DNA from: CAZSCF01 sp964547585
GTDB taxonomy: Bacteria > Patescibacteriota > Minisyncoccia > Moranbacterales > UBA2206
Length of the DNA stretch: 64,000 nt
Assembly (NCBI GenBank): GCA_964547585.1
Contig: CAZJOI010000001.1
Span: forward strand, 111,742 to 175,741
Direction of reading: 5' to 3'
Part shown: positions 32,244 through 40,947 of the stretch, in pieces
Layout: each line of letters opens with the position of its first letter
Position numbering within the stretch: the stretch's first letter is position 1
Made by a program: the position numbers and the translations under genes
The notes under the pieces: model-generated
The model's input: only the letters and a program-made list of their open reading frames with translations
Database searches by the model: none
What the model was told of the DNA's origin: nothing

Positions 32244-32562
32244 TTAACACTAGATTATTAAAATCATTTAAGAAAACAATTGCATCCAACCTGAGTAAGG
32301 TTTTCCCTAATCAATGACATGTTGTTCTCTTAAATAATTTCAAATTAAATTTCGCCTATAGTCTAAGTCCAATAAAATAAATAAATTTTTACAATTTTCC
32401 AAATTCGCAGCTAAAATTAATACACGATATACTTGGTGGCGAGCCAATAAATAATCCTAAAAATAAATAGCATTCTAAATAATATTTTTGTGGGATTGCT
32501 TGGTTTTTAAGTTTCTGACAATAGGCTATACCAGTAATTGATTTTTGTCAATACGGCGAGTC
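32244..32562 (-). other. Non-coding leader-like region in the island
   Basis: No ORF longer than 18 codons. On the minus strand TTGACA (32546-32551) is followed 15 nt later by TATAGC, a plausible promoter. The transcript would contain a tiny ORF MSLIRENLTQVGCNCFLK, with AAGAGAA upstream, overlapping a small AACCT/AGGTT hairpin, then the terminator at 32211-32240. This arrangement resembles an attenuator or small RNA. Confidence 0.4.
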
Positions 32563-33078
32563 TTAAGATAGTTTAAAACTTTTTGAAGTTTTTTTTATTC
32601 CTAATTTTTTATTTTTTAATCTTTGCACCTGCCAAAATCCTATAAAAATTCCGATCATTGCAAACCATATTAATCCCAACAACCCAAATAGCCAATAAGA
32701 TTTTTTACCTGAAAATTTATATGAATAATATCCCATCAGAATAACCATTCCAATAATTACTGGAAACTGGAGAATGAAAAATATCATTGCCATGGATTGA
32801 TCTTGCATCGTTTCCGCTCCTCTAGAAAGAAGTTTAAGAATAAACAAAAACCAAAAAATCTTAACGAAATTATTCCATTGTTTTTTTATTTCTATTGTAT
32901 TTGCCGTATCATAACTTTTGACAGTATCTCCTCCGAAAAAGCTACGCTTTTCTTTGGTTATTTCTTTTTTAGTCTCATCCTTACTTTGTTCTGCATTTTG
33001 AGTGAGCCATTCACTGCAAAATTTGCATTTAATAGCTTCGTCTTGTATTTCCTCTGAGCAAAATGGACATTTTTTCAT
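32563..33078 (-). CDS. Zinc-ribbon membrane protein
   Basis: 171 residues. The N-terminal zinc ribbon (CPFCSEEIQDEAIKCKFCSE) is followed by a charged linker and three hydrophobic segments (about 70-90, 97-120, 125-150). A basic tail follows. Such ribbon-plus-membrane proteins are common and functionally undefined. It is probably island cargo. Confidence 0.7.
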   Translation of the reverse strand: MKKCPFCSEEIQDEAIKCKFCSEWLTQNAEQSKDETKKEITKEKRSFFGGDTVKSYDTANTIEIKKQWNNFVKIFWFLFILKLLSRGAETMQDQSMAMIFFILQFPVIIGMVILMGYYSYKFSGKKSYWLFGLLGLIWFAMIGIFIGFWQVQRLKNKKLGIKKTSKSFKLS

Positions 33079-33173
33079 ATAATTTAAATTATATAATTAT
33101 TTTCAAAAGTATATTTTGAAAAATTTAATGTTAATCATTATTGAGTTTAAAATACCACTTAATAAACAGAAAA

Positions 33174-33665
33174 TCAAACGACAAGCATTTTAATTTGATT
33201 TAATAAATTCTCCTTAAGATAATCATCGGAAGCTTTTATGTGAAGTACTGGAAGCTTTGCACTTTCAAAAATTTTATTAACCAGCGCATCTCGTAGTATC
33301 CTATCAACTTTTAAGTGCGAAGAGTCATCTAATTCAATAGCCAACAATGGCTTAATATTTTCCTTATCACAAATCAAAAAATCAATATGTTTTGACTGAA
33401 TTTTGTTTTGATAGTGGTAATAATTACTGTTGCTCATTTTGGGCAAATACAATAAATCCGCCATTCTAACTTTAGAAAAAATCAAATATTCATTTCCTAA
33501 AATTTCAGATAAAATAAAATAAAATTTCTTTTCTGCTTCAGATAATAAATACTCCTTTTTCAAATAGGGAAACTTTGCATTTTTTATTTTTAAAAAAGCA
33601 ACAGCAAAAATCAACAGAATGATAAGCAAAAATAAAATTGAAACTATCAGATAAAGTTTAAGCAT
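33174..33665 (-). CDS. DUF2726-like membrane-anchored protein (nuclease-like fold)
   Basis: 163 residues. One N-terminal transmembrane helix (4-28). The cytoplasmic domain starts LLSEAEKKFYFILSEIL, then VRMADLLYLP and HIDFLICDKENIKPLLAIELDD, matching the DUF2726 pattern. The D...E-x-D spacing resembles a PD-(D/E)XK restriction-like nuclease core. It starts about 18 nt after the structured RNA at 33684-33790. Confidence 0.7.
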   Translation of the reverse strand: MLKLYLIVSILFLLIILLIFAVAFLKIKNAKFPYLKKEYLLSEAEKKFYFILSEILGNEYLIFSKVRMADLLYLPKMSNSNYYHYQNKIQSKHIDFLICDKENIKPLLAIELDDSSHLKVDRILRDALVNKIFESAKLPVLHIKASDDYLKENLLNQIKMLVV

Positions 33666-33683
33666 ATTTTTGGATACAAAAAA

Positions 33684-33790
33684 GGTCTCCCGTCAGCGGC
33701 ATCCTTACAGACACCCATATCCCTTTCGGAATACGACCAAATGCATGATACTGATCAGAAGACCATTACTATGCATTTGGTTTTGAGACC
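33684..33790 (-). ncRNA. Structured RNA/leader upstream of the DUF2726-like gene
   Basis: GGTCTC (33684-33689) pairs with GAGACC (33785-33790). Inside, CCAAATGCAT (33737-33746) pairs exactly with ATGCATTTGG (33771-33780), and a TATTCC GAAA GGGATA hairpin is present. On the minus strand the element ends GGGAGACC followed by TTTTTT. The final GGAGACC can also pair with an internal GGTGTC, giving two alternative folds as in riboswitches or attenuators. I do not recognise a known class. Confidence 0.55.
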
Positions 33791-33912
33791 ATGCCTTGCA
33801 AAAAGCAAAGTTTAGGTCAATTTAGTTGTTAATTATATTTTGCCTTATTTCCAGATAAAAATCAACTTCTTAAAATATCGACATAATAAAAACTGATTTT
33901 TAGGTCAGTCCA

Positions 33913-33941
33913 GTATAATACTATTTTAACTAGGGTGTCAA
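33913..33941 (-). promoter_or_regulatory. Promoter for the structured RNA and DUF2726-like gene
   Basis: On the minus strand TTGACA (33936-33941) and TTATAC (33913-33918) are 17 nt apart, with the start about 115 nt before the RNA element. The rest of 33791-34053 shows no ORF and contains the gap at 34025-34034. Confidence 0.5.
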
Positions 33942-34053
33942 AAGATAACTTACTCGATTTAAGATAAATTTTTCTTAAAATTTTTGCTTAATTTTTTCAA
34001 ACTTTCTATATCTTTTTTTATTTCNNNNNNNNNNTACCTAGTATATCGGTCCA

Positions 34054-34671
34054 TCAGTCTTCGACTTTTTTTATTTCAATGATATCATTTCTCGATATTT
34101 TATTTAGAAAATCCGAGTAATCGACAACTATACGAGCTGAATGTTCGGGGTATTTAAAAAAAGTATTTTCTTGATCATAAATAGAAAAACTTTCTTTTAA
34201 ATAACTTTTAAAAAAGTTTAATTCATTGTATTTTTCAATGAGTTTTTCCAGTTCGTTGATATCTTGACTTAGTTTTCTCTTATTCTTTATTTTGGGTTTT
34301 TTCTTAAATGCTTCCAATAGAGCCTTTGTGTCGTGTCCACGATCTGACTTGTCCATATTTTCACTTAGAACTCTAGAAAATGCCTTGATAACGACTTCTA
34401 GGCTATGTTTAAAATTAAATATAATGCCAATAACTAAAATTTTGTCGTTGTTTGTCAGACGTCCATTTAAAATAAACTCGCAATTATTTATTGCTACACC
34501 CAAAAAAGAAAGGACAAAGAGGTACCAACTCTTTTCTTTTATATCTTGCTTAGTTTCAACTTTTTTAGGCAGATCTTCATCATATTTAGCTGCCGTTTTA
34601 GTTGGAGATTTCGGCAAAATAAAATTACTAGCTTCAGTACTGTTTTTTTTGGTTTTCTTTTTAACCGACAT
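34054..34671 (-). CDS. Hypothetical protein, possibly HEPN-like
   Basis: 205 residues. A Lys/Ser/Thr-rich N-terminus (1-45) precedes a helical core with FKHSLEVVIKAFSRVL and RGHDTKALLEAF, a pattern like HEPN/DUF helical domains (helix with R/K-H-x-L-E, later H-D-x-x-x-L). The classical R-X4-6-H motif is not clear. It is 5 nt downstream of the DUF6941-like gene and so in the same operon. Confidence 0.5.
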   Translation of the reverse strand: MSVKKKTKKNSTEASNFILPKSPTKTAAKYDEDLPKKVETKQDIKEKSWYLFVLSFLGVAINNCEFILNGRLTNNDKILVIGIIFNFKHSLEVVIKAFSRVLSENMDKSDRGHDTKALLEAFKKKPKIKNKRKLSQDINELEKLIEKYNELNFFKSYLKESFSIYDQENTFFKYPEHSARIVVDYSDFLNKISRNDIIEIKKVED

Positions 34672-34676
34672 ACTTT

Positions 34677-35072
34677 CTATAAGTTTTTACTAATTTCTAT
34701 TATTGATTCATCGACAAGATTATCATTAAGAAGAACCTGAATTTTATATTCACCGTAATCTGAAAAATTAATATTGTTTAGTTGTGCAACGGTTCCAATT
34801 TCAGTTTGTTTTTTGCCTTTTGGTATTTCAATATTCAGATCAAAATCCTGCTTAAAAACTTCGGATTTGTTGATATCACTAACAATCCTTAAACTTTGCT
34901 TATATTTTCCTGGTTTGTAAATTTTTATATTAGCAACAATAAACATCTGAGGATGAGATATTGGTATAGAGCTAGCGCTTATTTTTTTAAAAATCCCGAG
35001 TATGTTAAGTTTGCCATCCGAAAAGGAAACGTAATCACAAACATGTAAAAAATTTAATTTAGCATTTTCCAT
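34677..35072 (-). CDS. DUF6941-like beta-sandwich protein
   Basis: 131 residues. The N-terminus (FLHVCDYVSFSDGKLNILGIF) and the alternating beta-strand pattern (MFIVANIKIYKPGKYKQSLRI; YGEYKIQVLLN) fit DUF6941 as I recall it. No catalytic motif is seen. It is the first gene of a two-gene minus-strand operon, divergent from the peptidase-like gene at 35221. Confidence 0.6.
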   Translation of the reverse strand: MENAKLNFLHVCDYVSFSDGKLNILGIFKKISASSIPISHPQMFIVANIKIYKPGKYKQSLRIVSDINKSEVFKQDFDLNIEIPKGKKQTEIGTVAQLNNINFSDYGEYKIQVLLNDNLVDESIIEISKNL

Positions 35073-35220
35073 AGAGTTTTTATTAATTTTAATTACGATG
35101 CTTTATTTTATTAAATAGGTACTAGCTAACGGCAATATTTAATTAGTACAGTTCTATTTTGCTATAGATTTGAATAAAAATCAACTTGGGTGTATGCTAT
35201 ATTCAATTAAATTTAAATAT

Positions 35221-36243
35221 ATGTCAATAGATTTTTTGAAAGCGAAATTGGACCTAATTAACGAACAAAAATCGCCATTATTTAGAATAATGTCTATTTA
35301 CGATGACGATAAACCTCAAAAAAGAAAATTTTCTAATAACATCTGCGCATTTCATATAGGACAGGGATATATACTTAGTGTTGCACATAATCTAAGAATT
35401 TCTGAACTACCTCCTTCAATTTCCGAGAAAAATTACCAGGAAATTTTAAAAGCATTGGACGATAATCAAAAGATATCTTTTGATAAATGTTATTTAGCGG
35501 ATAAGCAGGAACAAAAAAGATACTTAGATAGTACGGATCAATCTTCATTCCAACAAATTATAAATATAATTAATCAAATAAATTATGATTTCAGGTTTAT
35601 TTCACAATATAAAAACAAAACATGTAAACCATTTTTGGTTATCCAATTTAGGGATAAAAATTTTTACAAAAATAACATCCTTACAAAAAAAATAAATCCT
35701 AATCATATTTTCCATGAGACTATATTATCCAGACATACTTTTCTTATTGAACTAAAACTCGTAGAGGCTTATTATAATGAAGATATTTCAATATATAAAA
35801 TAGTTAATACAGATAAAGAAATAATTAACATAATTCCTTCATTAGATATAGATTATAATATTTATGATAAAACAAACAAAAATTATTTTTGTTTACAAAG
35901 TGCTCCAGTTGATAATCTTGGAAGGTTGTTGAATGAAGCATCCATAGAAGGATTATTGGATCATTGGAATAGTTTTGCTGATAAAATAGGGGGGAATTAT
36001 ATAATGGATGGTTTAAGATATTTGATTAAAGGCTACTTTAGGTTTGGGTCGTCGGGTGCACCATATTTGATATATGATTACGAATTAAATAAATTCAAAG
36101 TAAATGCTATTCAAAGTGAAGCCTGCCCCATACAGTTGTCTATAAATAATAATCGAAATGGAAATTTTCAGTACATCAATGCGATCGCAACACCACTTAA
36201 GTCCGTTAAAAATAAACTGAATAAAATTTTAGGGGGAAATTAA
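35221..36243 (+). CDS. Trypsin-like peptidase domain protein
   Basis: 340 residues from the ATG at 35221. AFHIGQGYILSVAHNLR holds a candidate catalytic His56, NEDISIYKI a candidate Asp188, and RFGSSGAPYLIYD a candidate Ser278 in a G-x-S-G-A-P motif. The order H-D-S and spacing fit a chymotrypsin/trypsin-fold peptidase. There is no signal peptide, so it is cytoplasmic. Intracellular trypsin-like domains occur in bacterial defence loci. Very AT-rich codon use (AAT/TTA) separates it from the chromosomal neighbours. Confidence 0.7.
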   Translation: MSIDFLKAKLDLINEQKSPLFRIMSIYDDDKPQKRKFSNNICAFHIGQGYILSVAHNLRISELPPSISEKNYQEILKALDDNQKISFDKCYLADKQEQKRYLDSTDQSSFQQIINIINQINYDFRFISQYKNKTCKPFLVIQFRDKNFYKNNILTKKINPNHIFHETILSRHTFLIELKLVEAYYNEDISIYKIVNTDKEIINIIPSLDIDYNIYDKTNKNYFCLQSAPVDNLGRLLNEASIEGLLDHWNSFADKIGGNYIMDGLRYLIKGYFRFGSSGAPYLIYDYELNKFKVNAIQSEACPIQLSINNNRNGNFQYINAIATPLKSVKNKLNKILGGN

Positions 36244-36381
36244 ATTGCTTAGGCTACTAGCTAAATAAGTTCCAACTTCGTCCCACGTTTGCAACCATCT
36301 TTCGCCAAGGCTTCAGAATGGTTGGCGCAAATAAAATGCTCTACACTTAAAATGGTAAGAAAAAAACAACTAATTTTTTAA

Positions 36382-36867
36382 ATGATAAAAAATCCTATGA
36401 ATGGACAAGACAAATTTTATAGTAAAAATTGGAATCAAAAAAATGTATTTGTTGTTTATTCTCGTCCGCATTATGATATATTGATTGATGATAATTATTT
36501 ATACTTAATTAAAATTCCTGATTACAATTCTGGATTATGGACATGGTTAACTCTAGGTTTTGCACTTTCTTTTATTGGCGATTCAGCTGACAAGACAAAA
36601 AGAGAGGAGTATCGTTCTTCGTGGGTTGATTCTGAAGGAAATGTTATTTCTACTAATTTTGAAAAGGATATTTTCTTAAAATTTTCATTGGTTGATTTGC
36701 CGAGATTTTTAATTTACAAAAAGAACGGGATAATATCAGATGGATTTATTTTAAATCATGATGGGAAGAAGATGATTTTACAGAACAGTAAACAAGAATA
36801 CCATCGACTGGTTGAATATTTGGATAGAAGAGGCATAAAAGTTAACATTGAAGGAATACTAAATTAA
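36382..36867 (+). CDS. Hypothetical protein
   Basis: 161 residues, aromatic-rich. One hydrophobic stretch (GLWTWLTLGFALSFIGDSA, about 51-69) lies between polar parts. No family is recognised. It is the last island gene before the terminator and dnaX; a 138-nt spacer from the peptidase gene contains no clear promoter. Confidence 0.55.
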   Translation: MIKNPMNGQDKFYSKNWNQKNVFVVYSRPHYDILIDDNYLYLIKIPDYNSGLWTWLTLGFALSFIGDSADKTKREEYRSSWVDSEGNVISTNFEKDIFLKFSLVDLPRFLIYKKNGIISDGFILNHDGKKMILQNSKQEYHRLVEYLDRRGIKVNIEGILN

Positions 36868-36911
36868 TAAAAATCTCTATAAAGCTGACTTTTAGCAAGC
36901 TTTAATAAACA

Positions 36912-36935
36912 AAAAAGAGCTTTATAGCTCTTTTT
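36912..36935. terminator. Bidirectional terminator at the island edge
   Basis: AAAAAGAGCT and AGCTCTTTTT pair perfectly around a TTAT loop; the T run on each strand serves the hypothetical gene and dnaX. Confidence 0.9.
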
Positions 36936-36950
36936 AAAATTTTAATAATC

Positions 36951-38570
36951 TTACTCTTCGACTACCTTCCCCCCCATAATTTCCAAGGCGGAGGAGAGAA
37001 GTGAGTTTTGTTGGCTTTCTTTTTCCGCCGGTTTTTCTGATTCAGGAGTTTTTGGCTCAATGCCAACTTCCTTGCAGAGAACCACTTTGATGATTACCTT
37101 TGATTCAAGAATCTTGCCAAAAACATCTTCCACTGTTTGTCTGTTGGTGGGAATATTGAGTTTGTCGCGATAAAAATCATAGGGCGTAGCCAAAGTGATG
37201 GTTTTATTTTCAACTTTAAAAATCTGGCAATTAGCCAACAAAGCCTTGAGAGAATGATTAAAAGGTTTAATATCAACCAAAAGTTGTTTCCATTTGCTGG
37301 TGGCGATGTCCAAATCAAAATCTCCGTCTGGAATTTGTTTTGTTTCTGCGTTATTTTCGGTTACATATTTTTGGAATGTGTCGCTGACTTTCATATTTTC
37401 AACTGGCGGCTCCGAATAAACAACTTTTTTGGGTGGCACGCTTACTGTTGGTTCTGAAATTGGATTAGGGGATGGAACGGGAAAATTATTGGTAGCTTTG
37501 ATAATAGCGATTTCCAGAGGCAATTGAGGCAGAATAGAAGAGGAAATTTTACTCTGAACCTCTAAGAATAGATTGATGATAAAAATTATTTTCGAGAGTT
37601 CTATTTTTTCCGATTGCTTCAGCATTTCTTCGGCTTGCTCTTTGGTCATCTCGTAGGCAAAATGGGATTTTAGTGCAGGACTAACCTTGAGTAGCATCAG
37701 TTGCCTCAGATAGTTTATGAGTGATTTGTTGAAAACATCCAAGTCATAGCCTTCCAGTAAAATTGAATTTATTTTTTCAATAGCTGCGGTTGTATTTTTG
37801 GCAATTATCTCTTCCATAATTTCATGGGAAAATTTTCTGTCAGTTGTTCCCAAAATTTCCTGAACTTCTTTAAGGGTAATGTTTTTATCTTCCAAGGAAA
37901 TAATTTGTCCCAAAAGACTCTCAGCATCTCGCATCCCGCCTTCAGATGCAATTGCAATCATTTCCAGCGCATCCTTATCAATTTTTACTTTTTCATTTTT
38001 GGCGATCAACGTTAGTTTTTCAATAATATTTTCAATCGGCAATCTCGCAAAATCAAATCTCTGGCAACGAGAAATAATTGTTTCGGGAACTTTGTGAATT
38101 TCAGTGGTAGCTAGAATGAAAATAACATGAGCCGGTGGTTCTTCCAAAGTTTTCAAAAGAGCATTAAAAGCACCCATTGAAAGCATATGAACTTCATCGA
38201 TGATGTAGACTTTGTATTTGAGGGCAGTTGTTGGTAATTTAACAGTTTCTCTGAGTTCGCGGATGTTGTCTACACCAGTATTGGAAGCCGCATCAATTTC
38301 AATGATGTCAAAAGATTTTCCTTCATCAATCAGTTTGCAAGCAATACATTTTTCACAAGTAATGGAATCCTTGAGGTCGGTGCAGTTGATTGTTTTTGCA
38401 AATATTCTGGCAATAGAAGTTTTGCCAGTTCCGCGTGGTCCAGTAAAAAGATAGGCTTGTGCCAGCCTCTCGTTTTTTATGGAATTTACCAAAGTTTGCA
38501 CAATATGTTTTTGTCCAATAACCTGCGAAAAATTTTTTGGTCTGTATTTGCGATAAAGAGTTTGTGACAT
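36951..38570 (-). CDS. dnaX: DNA polymerase III subunits gamma/tau (clamp loader)
   Basis: 539 residues. AAA+ ATPase: Walker A GPRGTGKTSIARIFA, zinc cysteines in CTDLKDSITCEKCIAC, Walker B YIIDEVHMLS, and the SRC arginine finger (ISRCQRFDF). A tau-like C-terminal region follows. It loads the sliding clamp for the DnaE polymerase. A TATAAT box lies about 48 nt upstream on the minus strand. Confidence 0.96.
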   Translation of the reverse strand: MSQTLYRKYRPKNFSQVIGQKHIVQTLVNSIKNERLAQAYLFTGPRGTGKTSIARIFAKTINCTDLKDSITCEKCIACKLIDEGKSFDIIEIDAASNTGVDNIRELRETVKLPTTALKYKVYIIDEVHMLSMGAFNALLKTLEEPPAHVIFILATTEIHKVPETIISRCQRFDFARLPIENIIEKLTLIAKNEKVKIDKDALEMIAIASEGGMRDAESLLGQIISLEDKNITLKEVQEILGTTDRKFSHEIMEEIIAKNTTAAIEKINSILLEGYDLDVFNKSLINYLRQLMLLKVSPALKSHFAYEMTKEQAEEMLKQSEKIELSKIIFIINLFLEVQSKISSSILPQLPLEIAIIKATNNFPVPSPNPISEPTVSVPPKKVVYSEPPVENMKVSDTFQKYVTENNAETKQIPDGDFDLDIATSKWKQLLVDIKPFNHSLKALLANCQIFKVENKTITLATPYDFYRDKLNIPTNRQTVEDVFGKILESKVIIKVVLCKEVGIEPKTPESEKPAEKESQQNSLLSSALEIMGGKVVEE

Positions 38571-38641
38571 ATTTTTAATAATTTAGGATACCTTTTTTAG
38601 GTACCCCTGATATATGAATTATAGCACAAAGATATAAAAAT

Positions 38642-38668
38642 AAAACCCCCAGAAAATTAGGGGTTTTT
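38642..38668 (-). terminator. Terminator after the GtrA-like gene
   Basis: AAAACCCC pairs with GGGGTTTT across CAGAAAATTA; on the minus strand a TTTTATTTT tract follows. Confidence 0.85.
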
Positions 38669-38694
38669 AGATATAAAATTAGAGAGGGGAATTG

Positions 38695-39351
38695 CTATTT
38701 TTTGAAAACAATAAACTTGTAGCCGATAAAGTTCCAAGCCAAGCCAGAAATGCTTCCAGCTACTCCACCCAAAAGGCCAACCTGATCTGAGCTTATGCTG
38801 CCAAAAGGGGCTAATTTAACAAAGAGAGAAGCTAGCAGAACATTAACGGCCAATCCAATAAGACTGACTAGAAAAAATTGAATAAATTCCGAAGGTTTTT
38901 TTTGTGAGGCGTTAGCTTCAAAGGTCCAATATTTGTTCCAAAAATAACTATTAATGTTAGCAATAATAAAAGAAGCGGCTTTGAAAAGAGAATAAAAAGT
39001 CAAAATAAAACCGGCGGTGACAAGGTCGCTTGAACTTATTCCAAAATATTGTTTGAAAGCAAAGGTAATAACTGCCAGTAACCCCAAATCAACCAAAGTA
39101 TTCATTACTCCAATCACTCCGAATTTGGCAATTTGCCAGATAGCTATTATTTTTCTGCCAATAAGATTGGCCACGATTACTCCTAGTGGCACAGCAACTA
39201 AAAAGAAAAAGAAAACCAGCAAGAAATATTTTTCAAAAAGAGCGGATTGAGCTGTTTTCAGGATTGGCAGAATGAGAAGCCCAATTAATACTCCGGCGGC
39301 GAGACCAAAAAAATAATCCTTCTTGGTTAAAGTTAGGGAATTTGTTTCCAC
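38695..39351 (-). CDS. GtrA-like membrane protein
   Basis: 218 residues with about six hydrophobic helices. The C-terminal two thirds carry the GtrA pattern: AKFGVIGVMNTLVDLGLLA, then NSYFWNKYWTFEAN. GtrA proteins are thought to flip lipid-linked sugars used in cell-surface glycosylation. An additional N-terminal pair of helices precedes the domain. Confidence 0.85.
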   Translation of the reverse strand: METNSLTLTKKDYFFGLAAGVLIGLLILPILKTAQSALFEKYFLLVFFFFLVAVPLGVIVANLIGRKIIAIWQIAKFGVIGVMNTLVDLGLLAVITFAFKQYFGISSSDLVTAGFILTFYSLFKAASFIIANINSYFWNKYWTFEANASQKKPSEFIQFFLVSLIGLAVNVLLASLFVKLAPFGSISSDQVGLLGGVAGSISGLAWNFIGYKFIVFKK

Positions 39352-39369
39352 ACAGTTATTGTTAATTTG

Positions 39370-40098
39370 TTATAAATCTTTTGAATGATCTTGACTAAAT
39401 TCCTTTTTGAGATCTTCCAGATCTGGGGCCCATTCATCAATCACAGCGGCGCTGGAATATTTTTTTTCTTCTGACTGCGGCAGGGAATCTTTTTCCATTA
39501 GCATTTCGTCAATCTCATCAATGTTTGAATTTTTTTCTGAATTTTGGTGGGCAGAAAGACCGGAGCTACTTTGCATGAGATTTTCAATGGCTCCCCAGTC
39601 AGAATCAATATCGCGTGGAATCACCAACGTTACTTCATCTCCTGGTTTGACCTTAAAGTATGTGATGGAGGCGAGTAGTACACGAAAGGGTTGACCTTCG
39701 GCAGTAATAAAATAATTTCCATCCGCGTCTTGATTCACGCGTCCGATTAATCTTTTTCTTTCCACCGGACCAATTTGTTTATAGATAAAAGAACCATCTT
39801 CTGTGATAGTTAGTTTTAACATATCTCCCTCGACCAGTTTTGATTTGGATGCATAGTTAGCGGGAACCGGATATTGTTTGCCATCAGTACCAAGCATTAT
39901 TTGTCCATCAAAAGTTCCTTCAACAACTTTTCCATCTTTTTCTTCTTCGGACATTTTCTTTTTTCTGCCAACTTTCTTTTTTCCTTCAAGCTGAAGAAGC
40001 ATGGCCTTGGCCCCTTGTAAAGTTTTTTCTGCTGTATAAATCATTTCTCGCAAAGACTGAATCTTTTCAGTATTTTCGCCTTCTCTTTTATCTTCCAT
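39370..40098 (-). CDS. Conserved protein of unknown function
   Basis: 242 residues. An N-terminal helical part with a KKKVGRKKK patch is followed by a beta-rich core (VVEGTFDGQIMLGTDGKQYP and ANYASKSKLVEGDMLKLTI) and an acidic, probably disordered C-terminus. I recall very similar cores in many CPR genomes, where the function is not established. It is 18 nt upstream of the GtrA-like gene. Confidence 0.75.
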   Translation of the reverse strand: MEDKREGENTEKIQSLREMIYTAEKTLQGAKAMLLQLEGKKKVGRKKKMSEEEKDGKVVEGTFDGQIMLGTDGKQYPVPANYASKSKLVEGDMLKLTITEDGSFIYKQIGPVERKRLIGRVNQDADGNYFITAEGQPFRVLLASITYFKVKPGDEVTLVIPRDIDSDWGAIENLMQSSSGLSAHQNSEKNSNIDEIDEMLMEKDSLPQSEEKKYSSAAVIDEWAPDLEDLKKEFSQDHSKDL

Positions 40099-40173
40099 TT
40101 TTTTGTTTTTGTTTAACCCCTTACATACAAATTATACAATAACATGTTTTGGATGACAAGGGTGCGGAATGAT

Positions 40174-40280
40174 AAATGACAAATTTCCAATGACAAATAA
40201 AATCTAAAATTCAAATGACAAAATTTTGATTTTTGATCTTTGACATTGATTTGGCATTCGTCATTTGGAATTTGTCATTT
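40174..40280. repeat. Intergenic inverted repeat upstream of mraZ
   Basis: The 25-nt arm at 40174-40198 pairs with 40256-40280 with a few mismatches. The left arm (40175-40198) is identical to 24 nt inside rnhB (22008-22031). The region 40099-40468 has no ORF. Confidence 0.7.
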
Positions 40281-40313
40281 CGGCACTGTGTATAACTTGT
40301 GCTTGGTATTCAG

Positions 40314-40341
40314 AAAAATAGCTTAGAATAGCTATTTTTAT
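40314..40341. terminator. Hairpin terminator upstream of the division cluster
   Basis: AAAAATAGCT pairs with AGCTATTTTT, giving T runs on both strands. It insulates the mraZ promoter. Confidence 0.75.
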
Positions 40342-40357
40342 TTATTATAACTTCGTG

Positions 40358-40387
40358 TTGACGAGGTAATGCCTAGTGGGGTAAAAT
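40358..40387 (+). promoter_or_regulatory. Promoter for the mraZ division cluster
   Basis: TTGACG (40358-40363) and TAAAAT (40382-40387) are 18 nt apart. Downstream, TAAGTGGGGAAATATGGGGAATATT contains a GTGGGGAAAT/ATGGGGAATA repeat. In other bacteria MraZ binds GTGGG-containing repeats upstream of its own gene, so this is a candidate operator. Confidence 0.65.
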
Positions 40388-40468
40388 AGGGATACAAACT
40401 ATATAAGTGGGGAAATATGGGGAATATTAAAAACCAAGAACCATAAACTACAAACTACAAACTAAATT

Positions 40469-40903
40469 ATGTTTATTGGAGAATATGCACATTCAATAGA
40501 TTCAAAAAAAAGATTGGCAGTGCCAATCAAGTTTAGAAGTGAACTTAAAAATAAAATAGTTGTTACTCGGGGACTCGATAAATGTTTGTTTATTTATCCA
40601 ATGAAAGTTTGGGGAGAATTAGCAAATAAATTAGGCAATCTTCCGGTTGGAGAATCAGGCACCAGAAGTTTTATTCGTTTAATGTTGGCTGGCGCAGTGG
40701 ATGTTGATGTTGACAAACAAGGCAGAATTTTGATTCCGGACTATCTAAAAGAATATGCTGGATTTCAAAAAAACGTTGTGATTGCCGGGCTCTATAACCG
40801 TTTAGAAGTTTGGGATGAAAAGAAATGGAACGAATACAAGAAAAATGCTGAAAAAAATTCCGACGAAATTGCCGAACAACTGGGAAAGCTGGGAGTTTAT
40901 TAA
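40469..40903 (+). CDS. mraZ: Division/cell-wall cluster regulator MraZ
   Basis: 144 residues. Two AbrB-like halves: FIGEYAHSIDSKKRLAVPIKF and VDVDKQGRILIPDYLKEYAG. It forms a ring-shaped transcriptional regulator of the dcw cluster. GTGGG-type repeats at about 40407-40420 are likely its operator. Confidence 0.95.
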   Translation: MFIGEYAHSIDSKKRLAVPIKFRSELKNKIVVTRGLDKCLFIYPMKVWGELANKLGNLPVGESGTRSFIRLMLAGAVDVDVDKQGRILIPDYLKEYAGFQKNVVIAGLYNRLEVWDEKKWNEYKKNAEKNSDEIAEQLGKLGVY

Positions 40904-40947
40904 ATTTACGAATGACGATTGTCAATTGACGAATAAAGATTAAAAAA

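Noticed and set aside
36951..38570. Programmed frameshift site for a gamma form of dnaX
   Set aside because: I did not find a convincing slippery heptamer with a downstream structure at the expected place, so none is claimed.
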